64,000 nt of DNA from Ostrinia nubilalis (GCF_963855985.1 NC_087117.1:5001-69000); one strand, 5' to 3'; positions 27,701 to 36,799 are shown, counted from the first letter of the stretch. Notes: generated from the letters alone by a model not told the origin. Numbers and translations are program-made.

Positions 27701-30700
27701 TTGAAAATGGAAAATGTTTATTTCGTTAACAACAATAATGAATAAAAGGACATTGTCAGAAACCGCCTAAAAACCGCCCAAAAACATTAACCCATCATAA
27801 TTATTTTCTATTTTTTTTAATACATTAAGCACCCTTTCATTCTAATGGACACTTAAGCATTGAAAAATTAAATAAATAAGTCTTTTAACGTTTATTCTAT
27901 AATACTATTACAACTTCCGGACGTTTTGGTGCGTGGCATGGTCTAAAACCTATCAAGTTCCATAATTTTTGCCGATAAAATCTGTACGAGGCATTACCGT
28001 ACTTTATTGCTGGGAGTCCATGTATAGTGATGTTCCTGCGGCCATCATAGACAATAAAATATCGATTTTGAAAATAAAATAAATCGATTAAACTGCTTTG
28101 AAGACTAGATTTGCGTTAAAAGCTAAAAAGATATTGACACTATTACAAGAAGCTATCTAAAGTGTCCAACTGGTCGAAGGTCGTAAATAAAATAAAAATA
28201 ATTCGGACCATAAACTGATATTCATGGTATCATAACTGTAAAAGTGTCAGAATCCGATGTTGAATCCAATGCCAGTTGAAGTGTGAGAAACATATATCAA
28301 CCTAGTATAGTTGCCAGTCTCTCATAATCTATGCCAATGAGGGTTTTCGCGATTGAAAAATCCGCCAGATGGCAATACGTAGACGTGAGGTCCAAATGCT
28401 GCATGATTGGTTATTTTTGACATGACATTGACAGATATCCACCAATCATGCAGCATTTGGACCTCGCGTCTACGTATTGCCATCTCGCGGATTTTTCAAT
28501 CGCGAAAACCCTCATTCATAGCACATGTATAATAATAGACCAAATGAACTTTTATAGATTGTGAAAGAGAAGATAAAGATTTTATTATTTTATTAAAATC
28601 TTGCCACGAGGTAGTTTTTCAGTAGAAACCAGGATTGGATAATCGCTACAGGCAAGTATCAGAACATTTTATAAATATTTTTAATCGATTATATCCTTGT
28701 GAATCGTTTAATAAATTGTCATTTTACTTTTTCAATTAAAACTTTTTCAATCCCTAGTCTTGTCAAACTGTCATAATGTCAACAAATTATAAATGTCACG
28801 TCAGTTGACTCAATTTCAGTCTTCTGTGCGTTTATTGTATTTTTATTTCAATGAAATAGTGCTAAAGGGTTAGTACTAAAAGTGAAAGCCTTTTTTCAGA
28901 AAGAAAACCAATGTGGTGCCCTTATTATTCATACTGTTTGAAAGTTACAAGTCAGTGATACAGAGTTGCCGACATTATAACTCCGTAGTGATACCATACC
29001 AAAGAAGAAGTTTTCCTAAACACTTGTGTTATTTTTATATGTGATCAAATAAAAAGGATTAATTCTACTGCTCAAATGGAATAACTTATCCCAAGAGACC
29101 GAATATAAAAAAAACCTCTCCATAGAAATTATCACCATCACGAGGATGTGAATTTTTTTGAGAATTTGATATTGGTCCTGTAAGAAAAGTAGTTGTATTT
29201 CAGTAGTAGAATCAACCCTTCTTGTTTCATCAGCAAGAGTAACTATAAAAACCCCCTGTAGGTAGGTATTATTAAGCTGAAGAGTTTGTTTAGTGTCAAA
29301 GACTCTCACACAGTGTAACTTAAATTGGCATATTATGATAATGAACATAAAAACTTAAATAAATATTTATGTTAATATTTTTTCTATTTATTTATTTTCC
29401 CAAAGCTTCACAGTGACAGCTGAAACAGCAATACTGTTGTAAAACTAAACTTGGAACAAACTGTTACAAATATTTTACAAATTAAAATAAAACCGCATGT
29501 TGCTTTACTTTCTCGTATAGGTAGGTAATAAATGTAATTAATGGCTAGATTATTAATGTTACTTTGTTACCCTCAATAGTGAGGAGATCTTATAAAATGG
29601 TAACCCTTTCATTCAAGTGCTCTTTCTTCGCATAGGCTTCTGTGATTTGGCCAAGGGCCACACACATTGCGATAACATTATGCGACATTGATTTGACAGC
29701 AGCGGAGTGAAGTCTTGCGACTATGAAAAATGATACCCTGTAATCGTAGCGCATATAGACATAGACGGGGCGAGGCACATAGCTCGTAGAGCTGATGGCC
29801 GCTGGGGCAGGAAAGTTCTTGAGTGGCGACCACGAGCCGAAAGACGTAGCGTGGGCAGGCCTCCCACTAGGTGGACCGACGATCTGGTGAAGGTCGCGGG
29901 AGGTGCCTGTATGCGAGCGGTGCAGGATCGGTCTTCGTGGAAATCCTTGGGGGAGGCCTTTGTCCAGCAGTGGACGTCTTTTCGGCTGAAACGAACGAAC
30001 GAACGATACGTATTACCACTATTTACCAGACATTACTATTTATTGCATACTAGCCGGATTACACGTAGGAGCACGCGCGTTACAGCTTCGGCCTTGCATT
30101 ATTATAAGATCTTGTTCCGCCCTTTTACGAACTTCCTCCGTGAGGATATCCCCGCCGAATTCTATGATGAACCTATCAAAAGTCATATTCTGCAATATCA
30201 ACCCACCACAAGGTGGACCGACGACCTGATAAAGGTAGCGGGAAGGCGCTGGATGCAGGCCGCTACCAACCGTGCGATGTGGAAGTCATTGGGGGAGGCC
30301 TATGTTCAGTAGTGGACGTCCTGTGCCTGAAATGATGATGATGATGATGAAATGAATGAAAATGACAAATCTTCGAACGTGTATAATACCGTGCCAAAGT
30401 AATCATATTTTATAATTTTGGCACCTTAATAACTATCATTATTATTATTATGTTTGTACGCTTTGGAGCTCACGGGTCAAAAGTGGCCCGGTCCTTTATA
30501 AGGCTTTATTATTATTATTATTGCCGTTTTTGTTGTAAAGATCATGCAGCGCTACTTGCGGATATTATTGGAAAGAAAACTATGTGGGCTCTAGATCTGA
30601 AGCCGCTTTAACGAACACGAAGTGCTCATACAATGCGGCGTATTTTCTTCCAGTCTTTAGTCAGGACATTAGTCGAATTAAAACCCCGGTTGAACGTGAT

Positions 30701-33700
30701 ATAGCCGCACTAGAATATGCTTTTTTGCATAATCGCAAGACTTCGTTCCGGTGTCGACCGAATGTTATCATGATGTATGTGGCCCAGGGGTTACCGTAGC
30801 CGCTAAGGTTTGAAACTTCTTGCTTAAAATATTGTAGTCTTTGGCATAGACTACGACGGTAGTCATGGAGATAGGAGTATGTTATCTCGTGTCAGATGTA
30901 AATGGTGAAAAGAAAACTCATGATTCGTGTTATTTTTATGCAATATGTAGGTATTTTATAAAAGTGGAACCCCGAGTGATCTCCAAAACCCATTCTATTA
31001 TTATATACGATTCGGCTTCGATATCTATAATACAATAGGAGTTTATTTCATGTGTCAGATGACAAGGGTGGAAACAACCTACGATTCATGTTGTTTATTT
31101 ACGTGCAATATGTGGGCATATTATAAAAGTGGAATGCCGAGTTGTATTTCTAAAACTTGTTCTATTATTTTATACTATTTGGCTGCGACTCGGCGTGACG
31201 ACAATACAAAACATTTTTCGCGAATCGGTGTTCATACATTCACACAATACATTAGACGCCATGTTGTCATAAACGACATATTATAAAATCGCTGTGATTT
31301 AATATTCTTAATCATTAATTTTATGGCAAGTGTCCATCAGGAATCATTGTTCTTACACACAGAATCGTATTATTTCGCTTTCGGGTAGTAATATGTCAAA
31401 ATTGTTGGTTCTTAGGCGAACAATGTATGGAGAACGAACATTGTCCTTTGAGATGGACTCTTTCTTGTAAATGCAACGGCACCTGTGCCAGAAAGAGTTA
31501 CTCTCGCTTTTATTTTTTCAGTAGAAGTTAGAGTAGGCGCACACCGTTGATTTTTCGTCGGCCGATAGTTTACTCGGGCAGTTGATCAAATGGGCATGTA
31601 TGGGAGTGCGCACACTACGCCGATTTGATTTGGCCGATTCTTCATACAATTTGAAATCGGGGACAACTATCGGCCAACTAAAAATCAACGGTGTGCGCCT
31701 ACTCTTATACTTAGTGCAAAAAGTTTTTAAAGTATCTCTGAAATCGAAAGTGTTGAATTCTTTTACATAAATATTCTAAGTACGTAGGTACGTATACAAA
31801 AATCATTTCAGTCAGAATTTTTTTTTACATGTGCCAAGTTTCATAGGCAGAGGAATTATTCGAAAGTCTCCATACAACGAATCTCCTCGTTGATCGGACA
31901 ATTTCGCCCGAACGAACATCGGCCCATTAGCTCAGTTGGTTAGAGCGTCGTGCTAATAACGCGAAGGTCGCGGGTTCGATCCCCTCATGGGCCAATATTT
32001 TTTTTTTCGGGAACAAAAATATAAATTTTCTACGATATACAATTCTGTTTTACAAGAATAGAAGAAAGAAAAGAACTGTGAAAGATACGCTGAAAGCCAT
32101 GGTTTGATATACAACGCGAAGAAAAGTGAGTGTATGGTCTTTCATAGTAGAGGAAAATGTCCAGATAATATTCCATCTATAAAACTCAATGGTGCGCCTT
32201 TAAAAAAGGTAGAACAATTTAAATACCTTGGACATCTAGTGACCTCTGATTTGAAGGATGATGCGGATATTGAAAGGGAGCGCAGGGCACTGTCTGTGAG
32301 AGCAAATATGATTGCCCGTAGGTTTGCTCGCTGCTCAGTGGATGTTAAAATCACTCTCTTTAGAGCTTTCTGTACGTCCCTATACACGAGTAGTTTATGG
32401 ATAAATTACACTAAGAAGCAGTACGGTGCCTTGCGTGTCCAGTTCAATAATGCCTTCAGGGTGCTGTTGGGGCTGTCTCGGTTCTGTAGCGCGTCCGGGA
32501 TGTTTGCCGAATTCGGCGTAGATTGTTTTTACACAACGATGCGAAAAAGGTGCGCATCCCTGGTGCGCCGGACCTGGGGGAGCTCAAGCAGTATCCTGAG
32601 GCTATTCTCTGAGCGTTTTGACTGTCAGTACATGAATCATTGTTGCATGATTCATGTGCTGCCTAATTTAAAATAACCATGACATTATTGAAATTATTAT
32701 TGATATTAATGTAATTATGTAAATTGTAATGTTGGATATATTTTATTGATTTATTTAATTTTAAATTTGAATGTAAACTAACCTTAACTAATATGATCCC
32801 AATGTGATTGAAATAAATAATTATTTAATTTAATTTAATTTTAATTTAATTTAATTTAAATTTACATTGATATCTGTATACATTTTTTTTAATATGCACC
32901 ACAATTACTACATAGTATAAAACAAAGTCGTCGTCTGTCCCTATATATGCTTAGATTTTTAAACTACGCAACGGAATTTGATACAGTTTTTTTTTAAATA
33001 AATTGAGTGATTCAAGAGGAAGGTTTTTAAGTAAGCTTCGAACCCGTGCGAAGCCGGGGTGGGTCGCTAGTAAAACAATAAAGCTGAGTTGCACCACCGT
33101 ATTTTACTTCAACAAACATCAAAAGTCTGTGAAACTCCATGCGAAAACACCGATTATTTCAAAGTTAAATAAATCGCCCAGTCCTGCAAAAATATTTACT
33201 GGCCCATGAGGGGATCGAACCCGCGACCTTCGCGTTATTAGCACGACGCTCTAACCAACTGAGCTAATGGGCCGATGTCTTTGCTGGCAAAAGTACAAAT
33301 ACCCACAATATCATTTTGTAGTTTAAAGATAAAAAGTCGTTTTTATTGCGCTTAAGATAGTATTTTTATAACACATTTTCTTATTATAATACTCTGTTGT
33401 AAAATATGATTAAATATCTAATAGATTGGCAATACAAGGATTAGTTCTGCTAAAAATACCTGTCTTTTGCATGAAAAATCATAAAAGGAGAAGGTCCTAA
33501 AAAATCGACTGGGACTGAATGGGTATCTCGATTCTGGATTTTTCTGAATTGGGTATCATCAGTAGTTCATTAAAATGCGCATTTTACCGCTTCGCATAGC
33601 AGGTTGCAAGTAATGTACGTACAACACCACTACATACGCAGTGACGTGCGATTGAATGCTTTCTGTTAGTTCGAATGTGCTCATTCCACTGCGGTATCAG

Positions 33701-36618
33701 CACTTGACGTTCGAATAATCTTTAGTACTACCAGAGTAAATACAAATGAGTAGGTCATCTTCATAGAAATGCCCGAGCGCGGTTTGTATGTGAGCGCGCC
33801 AATACGTATGCGGAGCGCACGCACACACTGACAAAATTTAGCGTTGATTAGCGGTGAGTTGCCCCGAATTTCACATACAAACCGCGCTCGGTCCGTTTCT
33901 ATGAAGATGACCTACTCATTTGTATTTACTCTGGTACTACGCAAGCAATGTAAAGTGTTTACATTATGTGTTTACTCTCATGCTCGCACTAAAAAGAATT
34001 AAAATGAAAAGTAATATTGTATAAACTAATAATAATTTCTCAAATGTTATAGTGTCATGCTTCTCAATCTGGACTGTTACTTAGCTTTATTATTAGTTTT
34101 TTTAAAGAGATAACTTGGCATTGTCATTCTCACTAAAATGTCTCTGGGGTGGTGGCGTAGTGAGGCGGGTAGTTACATTCCCTCTAATATGGTCGAGTGA
34201 AGCGATGGCTGGTTCACTCGTCATGTCTGTGAACAGGCGCTGCTTTCGGGGACTGGTCAATCCAAGTTATTCAAATTTATGTATGCGAGTCATTTCTACT
34301 AGTACCTTAATATGTAAGTCTAGATATTAGCACGTCACTACCTTGTTTAATATACCACGCAATCTTGTATACCTACCCATTCTTATGAAACACCATACAA
34401 GAATGCATGGTAAATTCAGTGAACTGCTCCTGAATCGAATGTACCTACTACTACTATTTCTATTTATTTATATTAACCGGCAGACAGTGGTGACTGAGTT
34501 TGTTGCGGCGCTTCTTCTCAGCACTTGCCAAATGTTGGTCTCGAAGCGCTGGTAGGGTAAAAAGATTATGAGACATGTAGAGGCTCCTTAAGAGCATATT
34601 TTATGACGATTTGTAAGAACTATTTATTAGTCTAAACAAATAAAGAAATTTTGACTTTGACTTTTGACTTTATGACGTCGCTGCTGTCATCATTGCTGTC
34701 GCGCGCAATGTGTTCTGTTTTTGGGCATATTGCTGCGACACTGGCCCCGCCCCCTTTTCACATCTCTCTTCAGTTCCTGTGGTCTGTGTATCGTAAGCTA
34801 AGCCTGTGTTGCGCAGGCTGCATGCGGCGCGGCAACAAGCAGGCCTCCATCTTGGCGCAGACGCCCGTCACCGGCGCCTCCACGCGCCGCAAGCGCCCGC
34901 CGCCCGCCTCGTCGCCTGAGCGCGGCCTGAGGGACCAAAGCAAGACTGGGACCGGTGAGTAACGTTATAATAAATTTCGGTTTTTATATAACCTATGACA
35001 CTCAGCAATAATGTGGCTTTCTATTGGTGAAATAATTTTTAAATCGGTTCAGTAGATCGCGAGATTACCCCTTACAATTTAATAAATATACAAACACACA
35101 AACTTTACCTCTTTATAATATTAGTAATGAATTAAATTAAAATAGAGAATATTGGGTCTTACTGCGACATTTTTTTTCACCATCATTTCAGTTACAGAAT
35201 GTACAATGGAGGGAAGTCGAACCTTAACTTCGAACTCCTCCTGTGTTCTTCTAATTTAATTTCGTTGCGGGTCCAATGACAGATATCTTTCCTCCGGGAC
35301 AAACTTGACCTTCACTGGTTGTGTTTTTATTCGCGGTCAAGCTGTAGATTCTGGCTGGAGTTGCAGCGGTGGGAACGAGAAAATCAAAATCAAAAATATT
35401 TATTCAGTTTAGACCACAAGTGGCACTTATGAGAGGTGTTAATAGTCCCATTACAGAATGTCCACTGCTAAACATAAGCCTCCTCCAATGATTTCCATAT
35501 TGACCGGTTAGTAACGGTTTGCTACCTTTATGAGGTCGTCGGTCCACCTTGTGGGTGGACGTCCTATGCTGCGTTTTCCGGTACGTAGCCCCTACTTCAG
35601 AACCTTGCTGCCCCACCGGCCGACAGTTCTGTGTACTATGTGCTCTGCCCATTGTCACTTTAGCAAAGCCTATAAGGAAATATTGTTACTTATATAAATA
35701 AGATTTTCATATAATTACTTTGTATGTAATGTTGTTAGTATGCCTCAATAAATAAATACTTGTTGATATAAAATAAATAAGTTAAATCTATTTCCAGAAA
35801 ACCGACCGAATCCGCAGGCGCGGGAAATGCCGAAACTACGAATATTGCGCTCCAGCGCCGCCCACGACAGCGACCCGGCATCCTCCGATGCGCGCGGGAC
35901 AGACGGGGACAAGAAAGGGGACACGCCCGTCATGAAACGGGACAAGAAGCGCGAGTTGTCCCGCACGCCTACTTATGAACAGCTGACTCGCCAATTCGCG
36001 GCGAGATCACGATCCACGCCCGCTGCCAGCCCTGTATTGCAAAATAGAGAAAAAACGCCGGATAAGTCGCCCAGACGAACGCGCAACTCGTCGCATGTCC
36101 GAGACGAATCGCAGACGAGCGATCAATCTCCCGCCCGGGACAAGTTGCGGGCCCGGGACAAGTCGCACGGAGACAAATCTCAAACGAGTGAAAAATCACG
36201 TACTCACGACAAGCCGCACGCTAAAGACGGATCCCAAACGAGTGACCAGTCACCCACCCGGGACAAGTCGAACACTCGCGATAAATCTCGTAGAGATAAG
36301 TCGCGCACTAAAGACAGATCACAAACGAGCGACAAATCGCATAGCCGTGACAAGTCGCACAGTAAAGACAAATCAAAAGCGAGCGATAAGTCACCCACCC
36401 GAGACAAATCGCGTACCCAGGACAAGTCGCAGATTAAAGACAGGTCTCAAACTCGCGACAAATCAAGCACACGCGACAAATCGCGGGAACGTGACAAATC
36501 TCAAAAGTCAGAAAAGTCCTCCACTCGCGACAAGTCGCGGACGAACGAGCCGAAGACTCGCGACAAATCGCAACCAAGGACGAGAAAGTTGTACAACCCT
36601 AACGCAGTGCTCCGCTGA
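18501..36618 (+). CDS. RAP1/TERF2IP-like Myb-domain protein, eight coding exons
   Basis: Proposed joined exons: 18501-18730, 20659-20736, 22076-22358, 23186-25224, 25948-26075, 27369-27482, 34817-34954 and 35798-36618. All introns are GT-AG and phases join without a break (3831 nt, 1276 residues plus stop). Exons 5 and 6 encode, at about residues 878-938, a RAP1-type Myb domain: Glu-Asp-x-Ala-Ile near its start, Val-x-Gly-Asn-Ala-Val-Trp in the middle, and Trp-His-Ser-Leu-Arg-Asn-Arg-Tyr-Leu-Arg-His at the end, the signature of vertebrate TERF2IP and fungal Rap1. Exon 4 holds about 680 residues with many Ser-Ser-Ser-Asp-Glu clusters (likely casein kinase 2 type sites). Exon 8 ends in an Asp-Lys-Ser repeat tail. 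I see no BRCT domain at the N-terminus and no RAP1 C-terminal domain. A role at telomeres or chromatin is inferred from the Myb domain only. Exon 1 is GC-rich and the start is the first in-frame ATG. Confidence 0.82.
19380..20658. other. Intron 1, AT-rich with repeat fragments
   Basis: No gene seen. At 20054-20102 a block ending 'cagtttagaccacaagtggc' matches 35381-35432; it is a dispersed lepidopteran repeat end. Confidence 0.5.
20659..20736 (+). CDS. RAP1-like gene exon 2
   Basis: A 78-nt exon between a TTTGCAG acceptor and a GG|GTACTG donor. It encodes a Cys/His-rich segment (Gly-Cys-Arg-Cys-Arg-His-His-Cys-Cys) joining exon 1 in frame. The cluster could bind metal, but it fits no named finger pattern that I can recall. 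It is too short to be found as an ORF. Confidence 0.65.
20872..21135. repeat. Imperfect inverted repeat in intron 2
   Basis: The arms 'ctttggtagaacaa' and 'ttgttctaccaaag' enclose a second inverted pair ('gcagtaactcca' / 'tggagttactgc'), so the whole 260 bp folds on itself. It is probably an old MITE. No transposase is present. Confidence 0.6.
22076..22358 (+). CDS. RAP1-like gene exon 3
   Basis: Starts after TGTCAG and ends at ACACAG|GTATAC in phase 0. It encodes a Ser/Gln/Pro-rich stretch turning basic near its end (Lys-Pro-Arg-Ala-Lys-Arg-Lys-Arg), a likely nuclear localisation signal. Confidence 0.7.
22617..22722. repeat. Small MITE-like inverted repeat
   Basis: Inverted termini of the type 'gggttgcaccatc' and 'ggtggtgaaactcagcc' with internal 'taactttaa' / 'ttaaagtta'. 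A common lepidopteran MITE arrangement, diverged here. Confidence 0.5.
22726..22908. repeat. MITE with perfect 17-bp TIR (family M1), intron 3
   Basis: Termini TAGATCGTTTCATCCAC and its exact reverse complement, 183 bp overall, with no coding capacity. A second diverged copy lies inverted at about 26588-26749. Confidence 0.8.
22916..23142 (+). mobile_element. Helitron-like short repeat (Lep1-like), copy 1
   Basis: It begins in 'ataaatgcgaaagtaactctgtctgt', contains a short (CTGT)n tract, and ends 'ccgcgggcggaaagctag'. This is a highly abundant lepidopteran short element, which I recall as a non-autonomous Helitron type (Lep1); the family name was not checked. It ends 43 bp before the exon 4 acceptor. 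Confidence 0.65.
23186..25224 (+). CDS. RAP1-like gene exon 4 (acidic Ser-rich exon)
   Basis: The acceptor is placed at GCGCAG|TGCAAG because only that one restores phase 0; the CCGCAG eight bases upstream would shift the frame. The first ~110 residues look folded (Asp-Asp-Val-Glu-Leu-Tyr... then Phe-Phe-Arg-Ile-Asn-Pro). The remainder is disordered Lys/Asn/Asp/Ser sequence with repeated Ser-Ser-Ser-Asp-Glu-Asp blocks. A module of about 63 codons is duplicated in tandem (near 24079 and 24268). It ends at a consensus GTGAGT donor. The minus-strand frame at 23383-24345 is an artefact of this composition. Confidence 0.85.
25478..25665. repeat. ACGTG-rich minisatellite in intron 4 (left part)
   Basis: Degenerate tandem units of about 20-23 bp built on 'cacgtgacgtgtgatacgtt'. 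They contain several CACGTG E-box palindromes. The array is interrupted by a MITE at 25671-25826 and resumes after it. Confidence 0.75.
25671..25826. repeat. MITE inside the ACGTG minisatellite
   Basis: Inverted ends: left 'gctgaactgtcc...caatgacaggggggcgc', right 'gcgccccgctgtcaatg...ggacagttcagt'. It splits the minisatellite, so it inserted after that array existed. Confidence 0.7.
25827..25942. repeat. ACGTG-rich minisatellite (right part)
   Basis: Continuation of the same degenerate repeat, reaching almost to the CAG acceptor of exon 5 at 25945-25947. The acceptor therefore lacks an ordinary long pyrimidine tract. Confidence 0.7.
25948..26075 (+). CDS. RAP1-like gene exon 5 (Myb, first part)
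   Basis: Encodes the first two helices of the RAP1-type Myb domain, with Tyr-Ser-x-x-Glu-Asp-x-Ala-Ile and Val-x-Gly-Asn-Ala-Val-Trp. It ends in phase 1 at GTGAGT. Three degenerate copies of its 3' end and donor follow in the intron (26128-26356). Confidence 0.88.
26128..26356 (+). repeat. Three tandem copies of the 3' end of exon 5 with its donor
   Basis: After exon 5 (ending 26075) the segment 'gagctgcagaccaggttccactccatcgccggacgca' plus GTGAGT recurs three times at about 95-bp spacing. The copies are separated by (CAT)n-rich tracts that each end in 'atttcag', so each has a potential acceptor and donor. The first copy stays open and in the same reading frame (a 45-nt cassette). The second and third carry a TAG. 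Compare the COP1 arrays. Confidence 0.85.
26588..26749. repeat. MITE family M1, second copy (intron 5)
   Basis: Ends 'gaccgtttcatccac' and 'ttgatgaaacgatcta' match the family at 22726-22908, with internal sequence similar in the opposite orientation. The next MITE abuts its right end. Confidence 0.7.
26750..27211. repeat. Long-TIR element with TA duplication (Tc1/mariner-like MITE)
   Basis: Termini CAGGGTGGAATTTTGTAATG and its reverse complement; similarity between the arms extends about 130-150 bp inwards. Flanked by TA on both sides (the left TA is the last two bases of the preceding MITE). 462 bp with no transposase frame. The TA target duplication and end structure suggest Tc1/mariner-type mobilisation. 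Confidence 0.8.
27369..27482 (+). CDS. RAP1-like gene exon 6 (Myb, third helix)
   Basis: Acceptor TGTCAG, donor GG|GTGAGC. It encodes the recognition-helix region Trp-His-Ser-Leu-Arg-Asn-Arg-Tyr-Leu-Arg-His-Ile, followed by a Leu/Ala/Arg-rich helix. It joins exon 5 in frame through a split Ser codon. Confidence 0.88.
27541..28336. other. Intron 6, left part
   Basis: AT-rich. The first ~120 bp ('ttaaccgacttaacaaaaggaggacgttctcaattcgg') belong to a dispersed repeat whose relatives lie near 18260 and 42705. No gene seen in the rest. Confidence 0.45.
28337..28515. repeat. MITE with about 75-bp near-perfect inverted arms
   Basis: The left arm begins ATGAGGGTTTTCGCGATTGA; the right arm is its near-exact complement ending CTCAT. 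179 bp with a small central loop. The very high arm identity suggests recent insertion or strong hairpin maintenance. Confidence 0.85.
28516..29762. other. Intron 6, AT-rich stretch
   Basis: No coding region or RNA gene seen. The block at about 29150-29215 (minus orientation) resembles 41195-41275 (plus), sharing 'ggaccaatatcaaatt' and 'aaatacaactactttt'. It is a dispersed repeat of unknown type. Confidence 0.5.
29763..30009 (+). mobile_element. 5'-truncated RTE-type LINE, C-terminal end of RT ORF
   Basis: Encodes the conserved C-terminal tail of lepidopteran RTE endonuclease/reverse transcriptase: [11 protein letters not shown], then Trp-Lys-Ser-Leu-Gly-Glu-Ala and Gln-Gln-Trp-Thr-Ser. It closes with a short (CGAA)n tail, as RTE elements end in short tandem repeats. 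Close relative of 58278-58496. Confidence 0.8.
30203..30360 (+). mobile_element. Second RTE-type LINE 3' end
   Basis: A more diverged copy of the same C-terminal tail (Thr-Arg-Trp-Thr-Asp-Asp-Leu-Ile-Lys-Val-Ala) ending in a (GATGAT)n/(GAAT)n tail. It lies 190 bp after the first fragment in the same orientation, but the tails differ, so two insertions are more likely than one. Confidence 0.75.
30876..31205. repeat. Diverged direct duplication of about 165 bp
   Basis: Two adjacent related blocks (about 30876-31030 and 31038-31205) share 'gtgtcagatg', 'cgattc.tgtt..ttt', 'tataaaagtggaa.cccgag' and 'ttctattatt..atac'. No coding function seen. Confidence 0.6.
31531..31704. repeat. Harbinger-like MITE with TTA duplication
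   Basis: TIR GAGTAGGCGCACACCGTTGA and its complement, flanked by TTA on both sides, 174 bp. A 3-bp TTA/TAA duplication is typical of PIF/Harbinger elements. Confidence 0.8.
31921..31994 (+). tRNA. tRNA-Ile (anticodon AAU)
   Basis: A 74-nt cloverleaf: 7-bp acceptor stem GGCCCAT/ATGGGCC, D arm GCTC..GAGC, anticodon arm TCGTG/CGCGA with loop CTAATAA (anticodon AAT at about 31955-31957), T loop TTCGATC. A T run follows as Pol III terminator (about 31998-32006). CCA is not encoded. One C-T mismatch in the T stem is shared with the second copy. It lies inside intron 6 of the RAP1-like gene on the same strand. Confidence 0.95.
32100..32875 (+). mobile_element. 5'-truncated non-LTR retrotransposon, end of RT ORF
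   Basis: An open frame (32104-32676) encodes the thumb/C-terminal part of a LINE reverse transcriptase: Asn-Ala-Lys-Lys-Ser-Glu-Cys-Met-Val-Phe, then Lys-Tyr-Leu-Gly-His-Leu-Val-Thr, then Ala-Asn-Met-Ile-Ala-Arg-Arg-Phe. An AT-rich 3' UTR and a (TTTAA)n tail (about 32820-32870) follow. The catalytic domains are missing. It sits between the two tRNA genes. Clade not assigned. Confidence 0.75.
33200..33273 (-). tRNA. tRNA-Ile (anticodon AAU), inverted copy
   Basis: Identical in all 74 nt to the tRNA at 31921-31994 but on the opposite strand; the two genes converge 1.2 kb apart. On its own strand it is followed by TTTTT as terminator, and both copies share the 5' flank ACATC. Identity includes the unusual T-stem mismatch, so the copies are recent duplicates or are kept alike by conversion. 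Confidence 0.95.
33731..33934. repeat. MITE with about 45-bp TIR and TACTA flanks
   Basis: Termini CCAGAGTAAATACAAATGAG and complement, with arms alike for about 45 bp; a second inverted stretch inside ('gcggtttgtatgtga' / 'tcacatacaaaccgc'). Flanked on both sides by TACTA, a possible 5-bp target duplication. Confidence 0.8.
34470..34675 (+). mobile_element. LINE 3' UTR fragment
   Basis: Contains 'gtttgttgcggcgcttcttctcagcac', 'ctcgaagcgctggtagggtaaaa' and an AT-rich tail ending in 'tgactttgacttttgac'. This is the 3' end of an abundant lepidopteran LINE; no coding part is left. It ends about 140 bp before exon 7. Confidence 0.6.
34817..34954 (+). CDS. RAP1-like gene exon 7
   Basis: Acceptor TGCGCAG, donor ACCG|GTGAGT. 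It encodes a basic Pro/Arg/Lys segment (Arg-Arg-Lys-Arg-Pro-Pro-Pro), probably disordered, entered from the 7.3-kb intron 6. Phase 1 at both ends matches its neighbours. Confidence 0.75.
34970..35135. repeat. Dispersed repeat in intron 7
   Basis: Sequence of the type 'atttttaaatcggttcagtag...cctctttataatattag', a common lepidopteran short repeat ending. No coding capacity. Confidence 0.45.
35256..35382. repeat. Dispersed repeat shared with 42960-43088
   Basis: Shares 'cgggacaaacttgaccttcactggttgtg' and 'gcggtcaagctgtagat.ctggct', then 'gagttgcagcggtg.gaacgag', with 42960-43088 in the same orientation. Type unknown. Confidence 0.65.
35437..35655 (-). mobile_element. RTE-type LINE fragment, antisense
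   Basis: On the minus strand this reads through the region around 'aaggtggaccgacgacct' and 'cctatgtttagcagtggac', as in the RTE 3' ends at 30203 and 58278. Degenerate. It follows a shared repeat block at 35381-35432. Confidence 0.6.
35798..36618 (+). CDS. RAP1-like gene exon 8 (Asp-Lys-Ser repeat tail and stop)
   Basis: Acceptor ATTTCCAG, stop TGA at 36616-36618. After about 90 ordinary residues the exon encodes some 150 residues built on a loose five-residue period, (Thr/Ser)-Arg/x-Asp-Lys-Ser, highly charged and surely disordered. It ends in Lys-Leu-Tyr-Asn-Pro-Asn-Ala-Val-Leu-Arg. The vertebrate RAP1 C-terminal domain is not visible. Confidence 0.82.
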
Positions 36619-36662
36619 CCTCTGAGTGCATTATAAGTGGCCGGTTCACCATTTTGTTGTCG

Positions 36663-36799
36663 ACTGTAGTACAGTCAGCGCCAAATAGTTTGTGACACCC
36701 AAGTAGCCAAAAAGATCGCAACACTTCTGTGTTACAATAAAAGGTTGTCATCTTTTTGGCCACTTTGGTTGTCACAGAATTATTTGACACTGACTGTAG
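36663..36799. repeat. MITE in the 3' UTR of the RAP1-like gene
   Basis: Ends 'ctgtagtacagtcagcgcca' and 'gacactgactgta', with inner arms 'agtagccaaaaagat' / 'atctttttggccact'. It starts 45 bp after the stop codon, so the transcript's 3' UTR probably includes it; it carries an AATAAA at 36736-36741. Confidence 0.75.

Noticed and set aside
29016..29348. Minus-strand open frame of 110 codons
   Set aside because: AT-rich intron sequence with no coding features; part of it is a dispersed repeat.
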